NCBI RefSeq assembly: GCF_000585995.1
Contig: NZ_CP007410.1
Location: 6,317,001-6,381,000, forward strand
Source of the DNA: Pseudomonas brassicacearum
Lineage (GTDB): Bacteria > Pseudomonadota > Gammaproteobacteria > Pseudomonadales > Pseudomonadaceae
Reading direction: 5' to 3'
Length of the DNA: 64,000 bases
Both the position numbers and the translations under genes were made by a program. The notes beneath the pieces are model-generated. The model made no database searches. It saw nothing but the letters and a program-made list of their open reading frames with translations, and was not told the DNA's origin. Shown in pieces: positions 8,413-17,867 of the stretch (position 1 is its first letter; each line of letters begins with the position of its first letter).

Positions 8413-9495
8413 TTAGATCAGGGTTTTGCCATGGCGGACGAAGGTCGGTTTGACCACCCGTACCGGGTACCACTTACCACGAATTTCTACCTCGGCACGG
8501 TCGGCGGTCGCCATCGGAACACGTGCCAAGGCAATCGACTTGCTAAGCGTAGGAGAAAAACTACCACTGGTGATCTCCCCTTCGCCAACATTGGCGATGC
8601 GAACCACCTGATGGGCGCGCAAAACGCCGCGCTCCTCCAACACCAGGCCCACCAGTTTTTGCTGCACGCCACCCGCAAGCTCGGCTTCCAGCGCACTGCG
8701 ACCGATGAACTGGCGGCTCGCCGGGTCCCAGGCGATGCTCCAGGCCATGTTGGAGGCCAGCGGGGAAACATCCTGGTGGATGTCCTGACCATAGAGGTTC
8801 ATGCCGGCCTCCAGGCGCAAGGTATCGCGGGCGCCGAGGCCGATGGGAGAAATGCCGGCCCCCACCAGGTCGTTGAAAAAGCTCGGGGCTTCGTGGGCGG
8901 GCAGGACAATTTCCAGCCCGTCTTCACCGGTGTAACCGGTACGGGCGATGAACCAGTCACCGTCGGCACGGCCTTCGAAGGGTTTAAGCTGCTGGATCAA
9001 CTGGCCGCGCGCTTGCGTGACCAGCTCGGCGATCTTGTGCCGGGCCTGGGGGCCCTGGATTGCCAGCATCGCCAGTTCGGGACGTTCGCGCAGTTGCACA
9101 TCGTACTCACCCAACTGCGCCTGCATCCAGGCCAGGTCCTGATCGCGGGTCGAGGCATTGAAGACCAGGCGATAACCGTCTTCGACCCGGTAGATGATCA
9201 TGTCGTCGACGATGCCGCCGCGCTCGTTAAGCATGGTGCTGTACAAGGCACGTCCTGTGTCCTGCAAGCGATCGACGTCATTGGCCAGCAAACGCTGTAG
9301 CCAGGCCTTGGCCTGGGGACCGGCGACATCGATCACGGTCATGTGGGATACATCAAACACCCCGCAGTCACGACGCACCTGATGGTGCTCCTCGACCTGC
9401 GAACCATAATGCAAAGGCATATCCCAACCGCCAAAATCGACCATCTTCGCGCCAAGGGCGAGATGAAGGTCATACAGAGGCGTACGCTGTCCCAT
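8413..9495 (-). CDS. gcvT: Glycine cleavage system T protein (aminomethyltransferase)
   Basis: This 360-residue enzyme transfers the methylene group from lipoyl-bound aminomethyl to tetrahydrofolate and releases ammonia. Family landmarks are LYDLHLALGAKMVDFGGWDMP near the N-terminus, VFDVSHM, the folate-site Asp in NERGGIVDDMI, and TGYTGEDGLEI in the middle. The start at 9495 has a strong AAGGAG site; an upstream Met at 9552 is ignored. gcvT is the first gene of the gcvT-gcvH unit. The leader 9496-9651 has a GC-rich hairpin but I could not match it to a glycine riboswitch. Confidence 0.96.
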   Translation of the reverse strand: MGQRTPLYDLHLALGAKMVDFGGWDMPLHYGSQVEEHHQVRRDCGVFDVSHMTVIDVAGPQAKAWLQRLLANDVDRLQDTGRALYSTMLNERGGIVDDMIIYRVEDGYRLVFNASTRDQDLAWMQAQLGEYDVQLRERPELAMLAIQGPQARHKIAELVTQARGQLIQQLKPFEGRADGDWFIARTGYTGEDGLEIVLPAHEAPSFFNDLVGAGISPIGLGARDTLRLEAGMNLYGQDIHQDVSPLASNMAWSIAWDPASRQFIGRSALEAELAGGVQQKLVGLVLEERGVLRAHQVVRIANVGEGEITSGSFSPTLSKSIALARVPMATADRAEVEIRGKWYPVRVVKPTFVRHGKTLI

Positions 9496-9651
9496 GGGTT
9501 TCTCCTTCCGGGCTTGGCGAAGGTGCGGACGGGCACTGCACAGCGTAAACACCTTGGAAAAAGGAGTTTTCAGCCGCTCTCAGCTACCCGGTCCGACAGA
9601 CGGACCGCACCGAATGCCGCGCATTGTAGCCGCATGATGTAGGACTGACAC

Positions 9652-11268
9652 CTAGCTGTTTCGATGGGCCGAACGCCGTATCAATCCGATGACCGGCAAT
9701 AGGCCCACCAGCACCAGGGTCAGCGCCGGTAATGCGGCCCGTGCCCACTCCCCTTCGCTGGTCATTTCGAAGATTCGCACCGCCAGCGTGTCCCAGCCGA
9801 ACGGGCGCATCAGCAAGGTCGCGGGCATTTCCTTGAGCACATCGACGAACACCAGCAACGCCGCACTCAAGGTGCCGGGCAGCAGCAACGGCAGATACAC
9901 TTTGAAAAACAGTCGTGGCCCACTGACGCCAAGACTGCGTGCTGCTTCGGGTAACGACGGGCGGATTCGCGCCAGACTGCTTTCCAACGGACCGTACGCC
10001 ACGGCCAGAAAGCGCACCAGATACGCCAGCAACAGCGCCGACAGGCTACCCAGCAGCAACGGCTTGCCGGCACTGCCGAGTGCGGTTGACAGCGGGATGA
10101 CCAGCTCGCGGTCCAGATAGCTGAACGCGAGCATGATCGACACCGCCAACACCGAACCGGGCAAGGCATAGCCAAGATTCGCCAGGCCGACACCGGCGCG
10201 AATGGTACGGGTGGGTGCCAGTCGTCGGGCGAACGCCAGCAGTAAAGCAACGCAAACGGTGACCAGCGCCGCCAGGCCGCCCAAATAGAGGGTGTGGACG
10301 ATCAGCCCGGCATAACGCTCGTCCAGATCAAAACGCCCGCGCTGCCAGAACCACACCAGCAACTGCAGCATCGGAATGACAAACGCGCAGGCGAACACCA
10401 AAAAGCACCAGCCGCTGGCCGCCATCGCCTTGAAGCCGCGCAACCGGTACAAAGCCTTGACTCGAGGTCGCTCGTTGCCGGTCCGCTGGGCGCCTCGGGC
10501 GCGGCGTTCGCCGTAGAGCACCAGCATTACCGCCAGCAAGAGCAGGCTGGCCAGTTGGGCGGCACTGGAGAGGCTGAAGAAGCCATACCAGGTCTTGTAG
10601 ATCGCCGTGGTGAACGTGTCGAAGTTGAACACCGACACCGCGCCGAAATCCGCCAGGGTTTCCATCAGCGCCAGCGCTACGCCCGCACCGACGGCTGGCC
10701 GGGCCATCGGCAGCGCCACTCGCCAGAATGCCTGCCACGGCGATTGCCCGAGCACCCGGGCCGCCTCCATCAAGCCTTTGCCCTGGGCCAGGAAAGCACT
10801 TCGCGCCAGCAGATAAACGTAAGGGTAAAAGACCAGGACCAGGACCAGGATCACCCCGCCGGTGGAACGGACCCGAGGCAGGCGCAGGCCGCTGCCGAAC
10901 CATTCACGCATCAACGTTTGCACCGGCCCGGCAAAATCCAGCAGGCCAACGAAAACAAACGCCAATACGTAAGCGGGAATCGCAAACGGCAGCATCAACG
11001 CCCAGTCGAGCCAACGCCGACCGGGGAACTCACAAAGACTGGTGAGCCAGGCCAGGCTGACCCCCAACAACGTCACCCCCACCCCCACACCCAGGATCAG
11101 CGTCAGGGTGTTACCCAGCAGACGCGGCATCTGGGTGTCCCACAGATGGGACCAGATCTGCTGGTCGATGCTCTGCCAGGACAACAGCATGACACTCAAG
11201 GGCAACAAGACCAGCGCGGCGACGGCGAAGACCAGGGGGTACCAGCGGCGTTGGACGGGGTGGGTCAA
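9652..11268 (-). CDS. Fe3+ ABC transporter permease (FbpB/AfuB-like, double domain)
   Basis: This 538-residue inner-membrane permease consists of two fused BPD-type halves with about twelve membrane segments. Each half carries the EAA loop that docks the ATPase: EAARVLGQSPWQAFWRVALP (about 175) and EAARSLGVSGPRLFFKV (about 445). It works with the ferric-binding protein encoded upstream (11487-12491). The only start in the open frame is TTG at 11268; no in-frame ATG with a ribosome site is seen close by, so the start is uncertain. There is no ATPase gene in the cluster. Confidence 0.9.
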   Translation of the reverse strand: MTHPVQRRWYPLVFAVAALVLLPLSVMLLSWQSIDQQIWSHLWDTQMPRLLGNTLTLILGVGVGVTLLGVSLAWLTSLCEFPGRRWLDWALMLPFAIPAYVLAFVFVGLLDFAGPVQTLMREWFGSGLRLPRVRSTGGVILVLVLVFYPYVYLLARSAFLAQGKGLMEAARVLGQSPWQAFWRVALPMARPAVGAGVALALMETLADFGAVSVFNFDTFTTAIYKTWYGFFSLSSAAQLASLLLLAVMLVLYGERRARGAQRTGNERPRVKALYRLRGFKAMAASGWCFLVFACAFVIPMLQLLVWFWQRGRFDLDERYAGLIVHTLYLGGLAALVTVCVALLLAFARRLAPTRTIRAGVGLANLGYALPGSVLAVSIMLAFSYLDRELVIPLSTALGSAGKPLLLGSLSALLLAYLVRFLAVAYGPLESSLARIRPSLPEAARSLGVSGPRLFFKVYLPLLLPGTLSAALLVFVDVLKEMPATLLMRPFGWDTLAVRIFEMTSEGEWARAALPALTLVLVGLLPVIGLIRRSAHRNS

Positions 11269-11339
11269 GAGGAGCTCTCGTTCAAGTGATGGTGCCCACG
11301 CTACATGTGACAGGTGTCATTGCTGACAGATAACAGCCC

Positions 11340-11470
11340 CTGTGGCGAGGGAGCTTGCTCCCGCTGGGCTACGAAGTAGCCCTGATTTTGGATCATGGCC
11401 CTTCAGGTAAATCCTGCAGATGTTCTGGGAGGGCTTCGCCCTCCAGCGGGAGCAAGCTCCCTCGCCACAA
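11340..11470. repeat. REP pair (type B, GTGGCGAGGGAGC family)
   Basis: Inverted copies at 11340-11369 and 11444-11470, with cores GAGGGAGCTTGCTCCCGC and its complement, lie between the binding-protein gene and the permease gene. If the two genes are cotranscribed this pair sits inside the mRNA and could attenuate permease expression. Confidence 0.9.
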
Positions 11471-11486
11471 AAGCCTTGGCCAACGC

Positions 11487-12491
11487 TTAGTTCCAGCCAG
11501 CCCGATCCATCAAGCGAATCGCTTCAGCCTGGCGTTTACCCGCCACTTCCACCGGCAAGGTGTCGGCCTTGAACTTGCCCCAGGCCGCCACTTCCTTGGA
11601 GGGTTCCACTTTCGGATTGGCCGGGAACTCCTGGTTCACGTCGGCGAAAATACTCTGGGCTTCAGGCGTGGTCATCCACTCCACCAGTTTCTTCGCAGCC
11701 TCTGGATGCGGCGCGTGCTTGGTCAGGCCGATGCCCGAGAGATTGATGTGCACGCCACGGTCGGCCTGGTTCGGCCAGAACAGCTTGACCCTCAGGTCCG
11801 GCTTCTGCTGGTGCAGGCGGCCGTAGTAGTAAGTGTTGACGATGCCGACGTCACACTGCCCGGCGTTGATCGCCTCAAGCAACGCGGTGTCGTCGGAGAA
11901 CACATCGGTGGACAGGTTCCTGACCCAGCCCTTGACGATTTCCTCGGTTTTTTCCGCGCCGTGGGTCTCGATCAAGGTAGCGGTCAGGGACTGGTTATAG
12001 ACCTTCTTGGAAGTACGCAGGCACAGGCGGCCTTCCCATTCATTGCCCGCCAGGGCTTCGTAGGTGGTCAGTTCGCCAGGTTTGACCCGATCGGTGGAGT
12101 AGGCAATGGTCCGCGCCCGCAGGCTCAAGCCCGTCCAGGCGTGGGAAGCGGCACGGTATTGAGGCGGGATGTTGGCATCGATCACCGGGGAAGTGAACGG
12201 CTGGAGAATGCCCATCTGCTCGGCCTGCCAGAGGTTGCCGGCGTCGACGGTGAGCAGCAGGTCAGCGGTGGCGTTTTCGCCTTCGGCCTTGATCCGCTGC
12301 ATCAGCGGCGCCTCCTTGTCGGTGATGAACTTCACCGACACGCCGGTTTTCTTGGTATAGGCATCGAAGACCGGTTTGATCAACTCATCGATACGTGAGG
12401 AGTAGACCACCACCTCATCGGCGGCCTGGGCGGCGGTAGCGCCGATCAGGGTCAAGGCGAGGGCGGACAGCAAGCGCTTGGAAGCCAACAT
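11487..12491 (-). CDS. Fe3+ ABC transporter periplasmic binding protein (FbpA/FutA-like)
   Basis: This 334-residue protein has a Sec signal peptide (residues 1-22, ending AAQAA) and the ferric-binding start [16 protein letters not shown]. Further FbpA-like landmarks are [17 protein letters not shown], the [15 protein letters not shown] hinge region and [17 protein letters not shown] tyrosine pair in NTYYYGR is a plausible iron ligand, as in FbpA and FutA. ATG 12491 gives a proper signal peptide; a longer frame to 12572 does not. The first gene of the importer unit, it is preceded by a Fur-box-like sequence at 12521-12539. Confidence 0.92.
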   Translation of the reverse strand: MLASKRLLSALALTLIGATAAQAADEVVVYSSRIDELIKPVFDAYTKKTGVSVKFITDKEAPLMQRIKAEGENATADLLLTVDAGNLWQAEQMGILQPFTSPVIDANIPPQYRAASHAWTGLSLRARTIAYSTDRVKPGELTTYEALAGNEWEGRLCLRTSKKVYNQSLTATLIETHGAEKTEEIVKGWVRNLSTDVFSDDTALLEAINAGQCDVGIVNTYYYGRLHQQKPDLRVKLFWPNQADRGVHINLSGIGLTKHAPHPEAAKKLVEWMTTPEAQSIFADVNQEFPANPKVEPSKEVAAWGKFKADTLPVEVAGKRQAEAIRLMDRAGWN

Positions 12492-12520
12492 GGGAGCGGT
12501 CTCTCGATGTTTGAACGAGC

Positions 12521-12539
12521 GCAAATGATAAGGACTCAC
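12521..12539. promoter_or_regulatory. Candidate Fur box upstream of the Fe3+ importer
   Basis: The 19-mer beginning GCAAATGATAAGG matches the classical Fur consensus (GATAATGATAATCATTATC) at 12 of 19 positions by my hand count, including the AATGATAA core. It lies 30 bases before the start codon of the binding-protein gene. Confidence 0.5.
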
Positions 12540-12598
12540 ATTTGGCATCACAATCGAACAGTTGCCAGACACATTTCCAAATGTTGCACAAAAAGAAA

Positions 12599-13822
12599 TC
12601 AGGCCTTGGCCAACGCCGGCAAATCCCCAATCAACCCCAGCGCCTCGCGCACGAACAGCGCCTTGGCCTCGGGTAGGCTGTCCACCAGTTTCAGCCCGGT
12701 ATTACGCAACCAACGCACCGGCAATGGATCGGCTTGGAACAACCGTTCGAAACCTTCCATCGCCGCCATCAACGCCAGGTTATGGGGCATGCGTCGCCGC
12801 TCATAACGGCTCAACACCTTCACGTCCGCCAGGCGCTCGCCGCGCCCGGCCGCCTGCAACAGCACTTCGGCCAGCACGGCGGCGTCGAGGAAACCCAGGT
12901 TGACTCCCTGCCCGGCCAACGGATGAATGGTATGGGCTGCATCGCCGATCAGCGCCAGCCCTTCGGCCACGTAGCGCTTGGCGTGACGTTGGCGCAGCGG
13001 TACGCACAGGCGTGGATCGACGCTGAGCACCGTGCCGAGCTGGCCTTCGAATGCTCGTTCCAGTTCGCTGCAGAACTCACTGTCATCGAGCGCCATCAAG
13101 CGCTGCGCCTCGCCCGGCGTGGTGGACCAGACGATCGAACACCAGTCGTGCTGGCCGTCGCGTTCCAGCGGCAGGAACGCCAGCGGACCGTTATCGGTGA
13201 AGCGCTGCCATGCCGTCATTCGGTGCGGGCGGGCGCTGCGCACGCTGGTGACGATGGCGTGATGCAGGTAATCCCATTCTCGCGTGGCGACGCCCGTCAG
13301 GCGGCGCACGGCGGAATTCGCGCCGTCGGCGGCGATGACCAGGGGCGCTCGCAACGTGCGGCCATCGGCCAGGGTCAGCAGCCAGTCATCGCCAGAGCGG
13401 CGCATCTGTTCCAGTCGAGCGTTGGCCAACAAACCGAGGTCGCAGTCATGCAGTCGGTCCAGCAAGGCGTCCTGCACGACGCGATTCTCAACGATGTGCC
13501 CGAGCACCTCGGCATGCAGGCTGGCGGCCGAGAAATGGATCTGCCCGGTGCCGCTGCCGTCCCAGACGTGCATGTCAGCATAGGGACTGGCGCGCCGGGC
13601 GGTAATACCGTCCCAGACACCCAGGCGATCGAGGATCCGCTGGCTGGCCGTCGACAAGGCACTGACCCGCGGCTCGAACGCGGCCTGGGGATCGAAGGGT
13701 TTGACGCTCATCGGGCTGCCGTCGAGCAACAGCACTTGCAGGCCACTGCCCTGCAACGCCAGCGCCAGGGCGCTGCCGACCATTCCGGCGCCGACAATCA
13801 GCAGATCTGCACGCAATTCCAT
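12599..13822 (-). CDS. FAD-dependent ubiquinone biosynthesis hydroxylase (UbiI/VisC-like)
   Basis: This 407-residue flavoprotein monooxygenase belongs to the UbiH/UbiF/UbiI family. It has the N-terminal dinucleotide motif [13 protein letters not shown], the mid-protein [16 protein letters not shown] motif and the C-terminal [18 protein letters not shown] motif that binds FAD ribityl and phosphate. It corresponds by order to PA5221 and probably performs the C5 ring hydroxylation. It lies 73 bases downstream of ubiH on the same strand and is the last gene of the ygfB-pepP-ubiH unit. Which ring carbon it modifies cannot be settled from sequence. Confidence 0.85.
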   Translation of the reverse strand: MELRADLLIVGAGMVGSALALALQGSGLQVLLLDGSPMSVKPFDPQAAFEPRVSALSTASQRILDRLGVWDGITARRASPYADMHVWDGSGTGQIHFSAASLHAEVLGHIVENRVVQDALLDRLHDCDLGLLANARLEQMRRSGDDWLLTLADGRTLRAPLVIAADGANSAVRRLTGVATREWDYLHHAIVTSVRSARPHRMTAWQRFTDNGPLAFLPLERDGQHDWCSIVWSTTPGEAQRLMALDDSEFCSELERAFEGQLGTVLSVDPRLCVPLRQRHAKRYVAEGLALIGDAAHTIHPLAGQGVNLGFLDAAVLAEVLLQAAGRGERLADVKVLSRYERRRMPHNLALMAAMEGFERLFQADPLPVRWLRNTGLKLVDSLPEAKALFVREALGLIGDLPALAKA

Positions 13823-13895
13823 GCTTTAAGCCTGTTTTGCTGGCGACATGAGCCGCCCATGAAAAGATTGACCCGCCCCAGACCGCACCCGGACC

Positions 13896-15083
13896 TTACA
13901 CATCGGGACGCGTCCCCAGGCCCATGGCCTGGCGGGCGAACCAGCGCTTGGCCGGCGGCAACAGGTCGAGGCCCAGCAGGCCGAGGTTGCGGCCCAGGGA
14001 CACCAGCGGCAGGTTGCTGCTGAACAGGCGCGTGACCTGGTCGGAAAACCCCACGGTCAGGGCCTGATCCATTCGCTGACGCTCGCGATAGGCTTGCAGC
14101 ACGGCAAAATCGCCAGGCTCACCCTCACTGTCGAGCAAGGCATCGGCCAGGGCCTGGGCGTCGCGCAGGGACAGGTTGAACCCCTGCCCGGCAATCGGAT
14201 GCAGGCTGTGGGCGGCGTTGCCCAGGATCGCCAGGTGCGGGCGTACCTGTTCTTCGGCCTCTATCAGCGCCAACGGATACAGATGCCGCGCCCCCACCTG
14301 TTTCAGGGTACCCAGGCGATAACCGAACACGCCCTGCAACTCATTGAGGAAACTGCGCTCGTCGAGGGCCGCCAGCCGTTGCGCGTCCATGCCCTGTCGG
14401 GTCCAGACCAGCGCGCAGCGATTCTCCGGCAGTGGCAACAAGGCCATCGGGCCGTCATCGGTAAAGCGCTCGAAGGCCACGCCATTGTGGGCTTCGCTGG
14501 GCGTGACGTTGGCGATCAACGCGCTCTGGTCATAAGGTCGATTGCGCACACCGATGCCTAGTTGCTCGCGCAGGCCGGAGCGGCCCCCATCAGCCAGTAC
14601 GGCAAGGTCGCATTCCAGGAGGGTTTCATCGTCGAGGGTCAGGCGATAACCGTCGACCAGTGGTTCCATTCGGGTGACTTGCGCCGGGCAGCGCCAACTG
14701 ACCACTTCTTTGTCCAGGCCTTGCCACAGGCACTGGCCGAGCCAGGCGTTTTCCACCACGTAGCCCAGGGCCGGAACCCCCTCTTCCATGGCCGACAAGC
14801 GTGCCGTGGAAAACCGCCCGCGATCAGACACGTGAATCTGCTTGATCGGTTCGGCGCGACGGGAAATTTCCTGCCAGACACCCAAGCGTTGATAAATCTG
14901 CCGGGCACCGTAGGACAACGCCGAGGATCGGGCATCGTAGCTTGGCTGCCAGGCGTCGCCGGGAGCGAAGGGCTCGATCAGCATGATCTTCCAGCCCCGG
15001 GCCTTGGCGCCAGCTTGCAAGGCCAGCGCCAGGCTGGCGCCGACCAGGCCGCCGCCGATGATCGCCAGGTTGACCCGGCTCAT
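13896..15083 (-). CDS. ubiH: 2-octaprenyl-6-methoxyphenol hydroxylase UbiH
   Basis: This 395-residue FAD monooxygenase shows IIGGGLVGASLALAL at the N-terminus, the DLAVLADGGRSGLR motif and GNAAHSLHPIAGQGFNLSLRD. UbiH hydroxylates C1 of the ubiquinone ring precursor at the inner membrane face. It overlaps the 3' end of pepP by four bases (ATGA at 15080-15083), which indicates translational coupling, and it lies in the order ygfB-pepP-ubiH-ubiI known from E. coli and P. aeruginosa. One oddity is Asn in GNAAH where most paralogues have Asp. Confidence 0.92.
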   Translation of the reverse strand: MSRVNLAIIGGGLVGASLALALQAGAKARGWKIMLIEPFAPGDAWQPSYDARSSALSYGARQIYQRLGVWQEISRRAEPIKQIHVSDRGRFSTARLSAMEEGVPALGYVVENAWLGQCLWQGLDKEVVSWRCPAQVTRMEPLVDGYRLTLDDETLLECDLAVLADGGRSGLREQLGIGVRNRPYDQSALIANVTPSEAHNGVAFERFTDDGPMALLPLPENRCALVWTRQGMDAQRLAALDERSFLNELQGVFGYRLGTLKQVGARHLYPLALIEAEEQVRPHLAILGNAAHSLHPIAGQGFNLSLRDAQALADALLDSEGEPGDFAVLQAYRERQRMDQALTVGFSDQVTRLFSSNLPLVSLGRNLGLLGLDLLPPAKRWFARQAMGLGTRPDV

Positions 15084-16414
15084 GCCGCTTGAGTCCGTGC
15101 GGCGGCCATCAGGGCCTCGATGTCGGCGACCGTTTTCGGCACGCCGTGGCTCAAGATTTCACAACCGGTTTTGGTCACTACCACGTCATCCTCGATGCGC
15201 ACGCCAATGCCGCGCCATTTTTTCGCGACGCTGCGGTCGTTCGGGCTGATGTAGATGCCCGGCTCCACCGTCAGCGTCATGCCGACCTCCAGGACCCGCC
15301 ACTCGCCGCCGACCCGGTATTCGCCCACGTCATGCACATCCATGCCCAGCCAGTGGCCGGCGCGGTGCATGTAAAAGGCCCGGTAGGCTTCGCTGGCGAT
15401 CAGCGCGTCTACCTCGCCTTGCAGCAAGCCCAGGCGCACCAGGCCTTCGGTAATGACCCGGACCGTCGCTTCATGGGCCTGGTTCCAGTGTTTGTCCGGC
15501 GCAATCTCGGCAAAAGCGGCTTCCTGGGCCGCCAGCACCACTTCGTAGATCGCTTTCTGTTCCGGCGAATACTTACCGCTGACCGGCCAGGTACGGGTGA
15601 TGTCACTGGCGTAGCAGTCGATTTCACAACCGGCGTCGATCAACACCAGGTCGCCGTCCTTGAGCAGCGCGTCGTTCTGCTGGTAGTGCAGGATGCAGCT
15701 GTTGCGCCCCGCCGCGACGATTGAGCCATAGGCCGGCATTTTCGCTCCGCCCTTGCGGAACTCATAATCCAGCTCGGCTTCCAGGCTGAACTCATGCAGC
15801 CCCGGACGCGCAGCCTGCATCGCTCGGATATGGGCCTGGGCGGATATCCGTGCCGCTTCGCGCATCACTTTCACCTCTGCCGCCGATTTATACAGGCGCA
15901 TATCGTGCAGCAAGTGATCCAGGGCAACGAATTCGTTCGGCGGCTGGGCGCCAAGGTGGGCCTTGGAGCGAATCACGTTGATCCACTCCATCAAGTGCCG
16001 ATCGAATTCCGGGTTGCTGCCCATGGCCGAATACACCCGGTCACGGCCCTCGATCAGGCCCGGCAGGATGTCGTCGATGTCGGTGATGGGGAATGCGTCG
16101 TCGGCGCCGTAGTCACGAATCGCCCCTTCCTGGCCGGCCCGCAGGCCGTCCCACAGTTCGCGCTCGGCGTTGCGCTCGCGACAGAACAGGATGTATTCGC
16201 CGTGGGCCCGGCCGGGCATCAGCACCAGCACCGCTTGCGGCTCGGGGAAGCCGCTGAGGTATTGGAAGTCGCTGTCCTGGCGGTACACATGCTCGACGTC
16301 GCGGTTGCGGATCGCAACGGCGGCGGCGGGCAGGATTGCGATGCTGTTGGGTTCCATCTGCGCCATCAAGGCCTTGCGGCGACGGCTGTATTCCGATTTC
16401 GGGATATGAATCAT
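15080..16414 (-). CDS. pepP: Xaa-Pro aminopeptidase II (PepP, M24B family)
   Basis: This 444-residue cytoplasmic aminopeptidase P removes N-terminal residues before proline. The dimetal site is complete: Asp in LIDAGCEID and in ASDITRTWP (about 260 and 271), His in HWLGMDVHD (about 355), Glu in VEPGIYI (about 384) and Glu in RIEDDVV (about 407). The N-terminal creatinase-like domain covers about residues 1-170. It sits 27 bases after ygfB and overlaps ubiH, so it is the middle gene of one operon. Confidence 0.95.
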   Translation of the reverse strand: MIHIPKSEYSRRRKALMAQMEPNSIAILPAAAVAIRNRDVEHVYRQDSDFQYLSGFPEPQAVLVLMPGRAHGEYILFCRERNAERELWDGLRAGQEGAIRDYGADDAFPITDIDDILPGLIEGRDRVYSAMGSNPEFDRHLMEWINVIRSKAHLGAQPPNEFVALDHLLHDMRLYKSAAEVKVMREAARISAQAHIRAMQAARPGLHEFSLEAELDYEFRKGGAKMPAYGSIVAAGRNSCILHYQQNDALLKDGDLVLIDAGCEIDCYASDITRTWPVSGKYSPEQKAIYEVVLAAQEAAFAEIAPDKHWNQAHEATVRVITEGLVRLGLLQGEVDALIASEAYRAFYMHRAGHWLGMDVHDVGEYRVGGEWRVLEVGMTLTVEPGIYISPNDRSVAKKWRGIGVRIEDDVVVTKTGCEILSHGVPKTVADIEALMAAARTQAA

Positions 16415-16441
16415 AGGCAGACGGTGTTCCCTTTCAAGCGA

Positions 16442-16996
16442 TCAGTGCAAAGACGGCTTGGTGGCCGCTGCATCGGTTTTCTTGGTCTCGGTGAACAGCA
16501 GCAATGGTGCGACCCGCAGGTACTCCATCACTTCCATATAGTCGCTTTCGCCGTCATCGGATTCTTCCAGGGCATCCTGGACCTGAGAGATCGCAGCCAA
16601 GTCTTGCAACACTTCCTTGGCCTCGTCGCTCAACGCATATTCACGGCGGGTCAGGCCAAAGCCGGCGAGGAAGCCCTGGCACCACTGGCCCAGCGCGGCG
16701 GCGCGGTCGGCCAACGGTGCATCATCGGTGGGCAACAGCAGAACGACGGTCATGTCGTCGCTGGTCAACTCGCCCTTGACCATTTCCTGCAGCCCGATCA
16801 GGGCATTGCGAACATTGTCCGCCGGCTCGCCTTCAAGCAGCTCGGCGGCGTCGGCCAACCAGCCGTCGGCCTCGAAACCGGCACCGGCGCAACTGCGGCC
16901 GAGCAACAGGCCATGCAGTTCAGCAGGCGAGACAGGATGGCCACTGGTGCTCAGCAGGGTGGCGAAAGCTTGATACGGAGAATTCTGAATGGGCAT
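16442..16996 (-). CDS. ygfB: UPF0149 family protein YgfB
   Basis: This 184-residue acidic, mainly helical protein carries UPF0149 landmarks: [15 protein letters not shown] near residue 23, [10 protein letters not shown] near 107 and [19 protein letters not shown] near 150. In P. aeruginosa the homologue YgfB has been linked to regulation of ampDh3 and beta-lactam resistance. It is the first gene of the pepP-ubiH unit and is divergent from the zapB-like/zapA unit across 16997-17126. Confidence 0.92.
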   Translation of the reverse strand: MPIQNSPYQAFATLLSTSGHPVSPAELHGLLLGRSCAGAGFEADGWLADAAELLEGEPADNVRNALIGLQEMVKGELTSDDMTVVLLLPTDDAPLADRAAALGQWCQGFLAGFGLTRREYALSDEAKEVLQDLAAISQVQDALEESDDGESDYMEVMEYLRVAPLLLFTETKKTDAAATKPSLH

Positions 16997-17126
16997 GGGC
17001 AGCTAGGCGCCAGACGGCGCTATGTCTAGAATGGAGGCCTTGTATCCTACATCGACAGACTCGCCAAGACCATTAAAGGCTGTGCGACCCCCGATCCCCC
17101 ATCAGACACAATCTTCAGTGGACACA

Positions 17127-17336
17127 ATGGAAGACAACGACCTGCAAGCGCTGATGGCCAGACTCGAATTGCTAATTGACCGGGTCGAGCAACTTAAGAG
17201 CCAAAACGGACTCCTATTAGCTCAGGAAAAAACCTGGCGCGAGGAACGCGCGCACCTCATTGAAAAAAACGAAATCGCCCGGCGTAAGGTCGAATCGATG
17301 ATTTCGCGCCTCAAGGCCCTGGAGCAAGACTCATGA
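17127..17336 (+). CDS. ZapB-like small coiled-coil protein (TIGR02449 family)
   Basis: This 69-residue protein is almost entirely a heptad-rich coiled coil (LQALMARLELLIDRVEQL, then WREERAHLIEKNEIARRKVESMISRLKAL). It belongs to the TIGR02449 family that always precedes zapA in gamma-proteobacteria and probably acts at the division site with ZapA. The frame is open from 17022, but the Met at 17127 starts the conserved part. It overlaps zapA by four bases (ATGA). Confidence 0.85.
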   Translation: MEDNDLQALMARLELLIDRVEQLKSQNGLLLAQEKTWREERAHLIEKNEIARRKVESMISRLKALEQDS

Positions 17337-17650
17337 GTTCAAGCAATAGCGTTACCGTGCAGATCCTCGATAAAGAATATTCGATCATCTGCCCCCAGGA
17401 AGAGCGGAGCAACCTGGTGAGCGCCGCCCGCTACCTGGACGGCAAGATGCGCGAGATCCGCAGCAGCGGCAAAGTCATCGGCGCCGACCGCATCGCCGTG
17501 ATGGCTGCCTTGAACATTACCCACGATCTGCTGCATCGCCAGGATACGCCTGACCTGCAGGTCAGCGGCTCGACCCGTGAACAGGTGCGCGACCTGCTCG
17601 ATCGGGTGGATCTGGTGCTGGCCACCGATCCAGACGTCAGCAAGGGCTGA
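17333..17650 (+). CDS. zapA: Cell division protein ZapA
   Basis: This 105-residue FtsZ-binding protein has the ZapA N-terminal domain (VTVQILDKEYSIICPQEER, VSAARYLDGKMREI) and a C-terminal helix for dimer and tetramer formation (ADRIAVMAALNITHDLL). ZapA bundles FtsZ filaments at mid-cell. It is translationally coupled to the upstream coiled-coil gene and is followed by 6S RNA, an arrangement conserved in Pseudomonas and E. coli (zapA-ssrS-fau). Confidence 0.94.
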   Translation: MSSSNSVTVQILDKEYSIICPQEERSNLVSAARYLDGKMREIRSSGKVIGADRIAVMAALNITHDLLHRQDTPDLQVSGSTREQVRDLLDRVDLVLATDPDVSKG

Positions 17651-17669
17651 TTCGCGAAGCTGCCTGGGG

Positions 17670-17675
17670 TATACT
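17670..17675 (+). promoter_or_regulatory. -10 element of the 6S RNA promoter
   Basis: TATACT lies seven bases before the inferred 5' end of 6S RNA. The -35 position (around 17647) holds only a weak match (CTGATT) and overlaps the zapA stop codon. Confidence 0.6.
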
Positions 17676-17681
17676 CGCCTC

Positions 17682-17862
17682 ACTCCCTGGGGTGCTTGCC
17701 AGTTGGTGATGTCCCTGAGCCGATACGCACAACCATGGGGGTTGCACGTTGGGGCCGGTGTGCATGTCCGCTTGACGGAAAGCCTTAACGCCCCCTGCAA
17801 CTTCCACCTTGAACTTTCGGGTTCAAGGGCTAAGCCGACAGCGGTTCATCCGGGGAGCCTGA
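17682..17862 (+). ncRNA. ssrS: 6S RNA
   Basis: About 180 bases between zapA and fau form the expected long, interrupted rod. The closing stem is CTCCCTGG (17683-17690) with CCGGGGAG (17850-17857), and the pseudomonad 6S landmarks GATGTCCCTGAGCCGATA and the 3' half CGGGTTCAAGGGCTAAGCCGAC are present. 6S RNA binds sigma-70 holoenzyme in stationary phase by mimicking an open promoter. Ends are inferred from the -10 box and the closing stem, so they may be off by several bases. Confidence 0.9.
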
Positions 17863-17867
17863 TTTCA

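Noticed and set aside
9496..9651. Possible glycine riboswitch in the gcvT leader
   Set aside because: The minus strand has a GC-rich hairpin and a GCTGAGAGC segment, but I could not find the paired aptamer core elements of the glycine riboswitch in the right order. A covariance-model search would decide.
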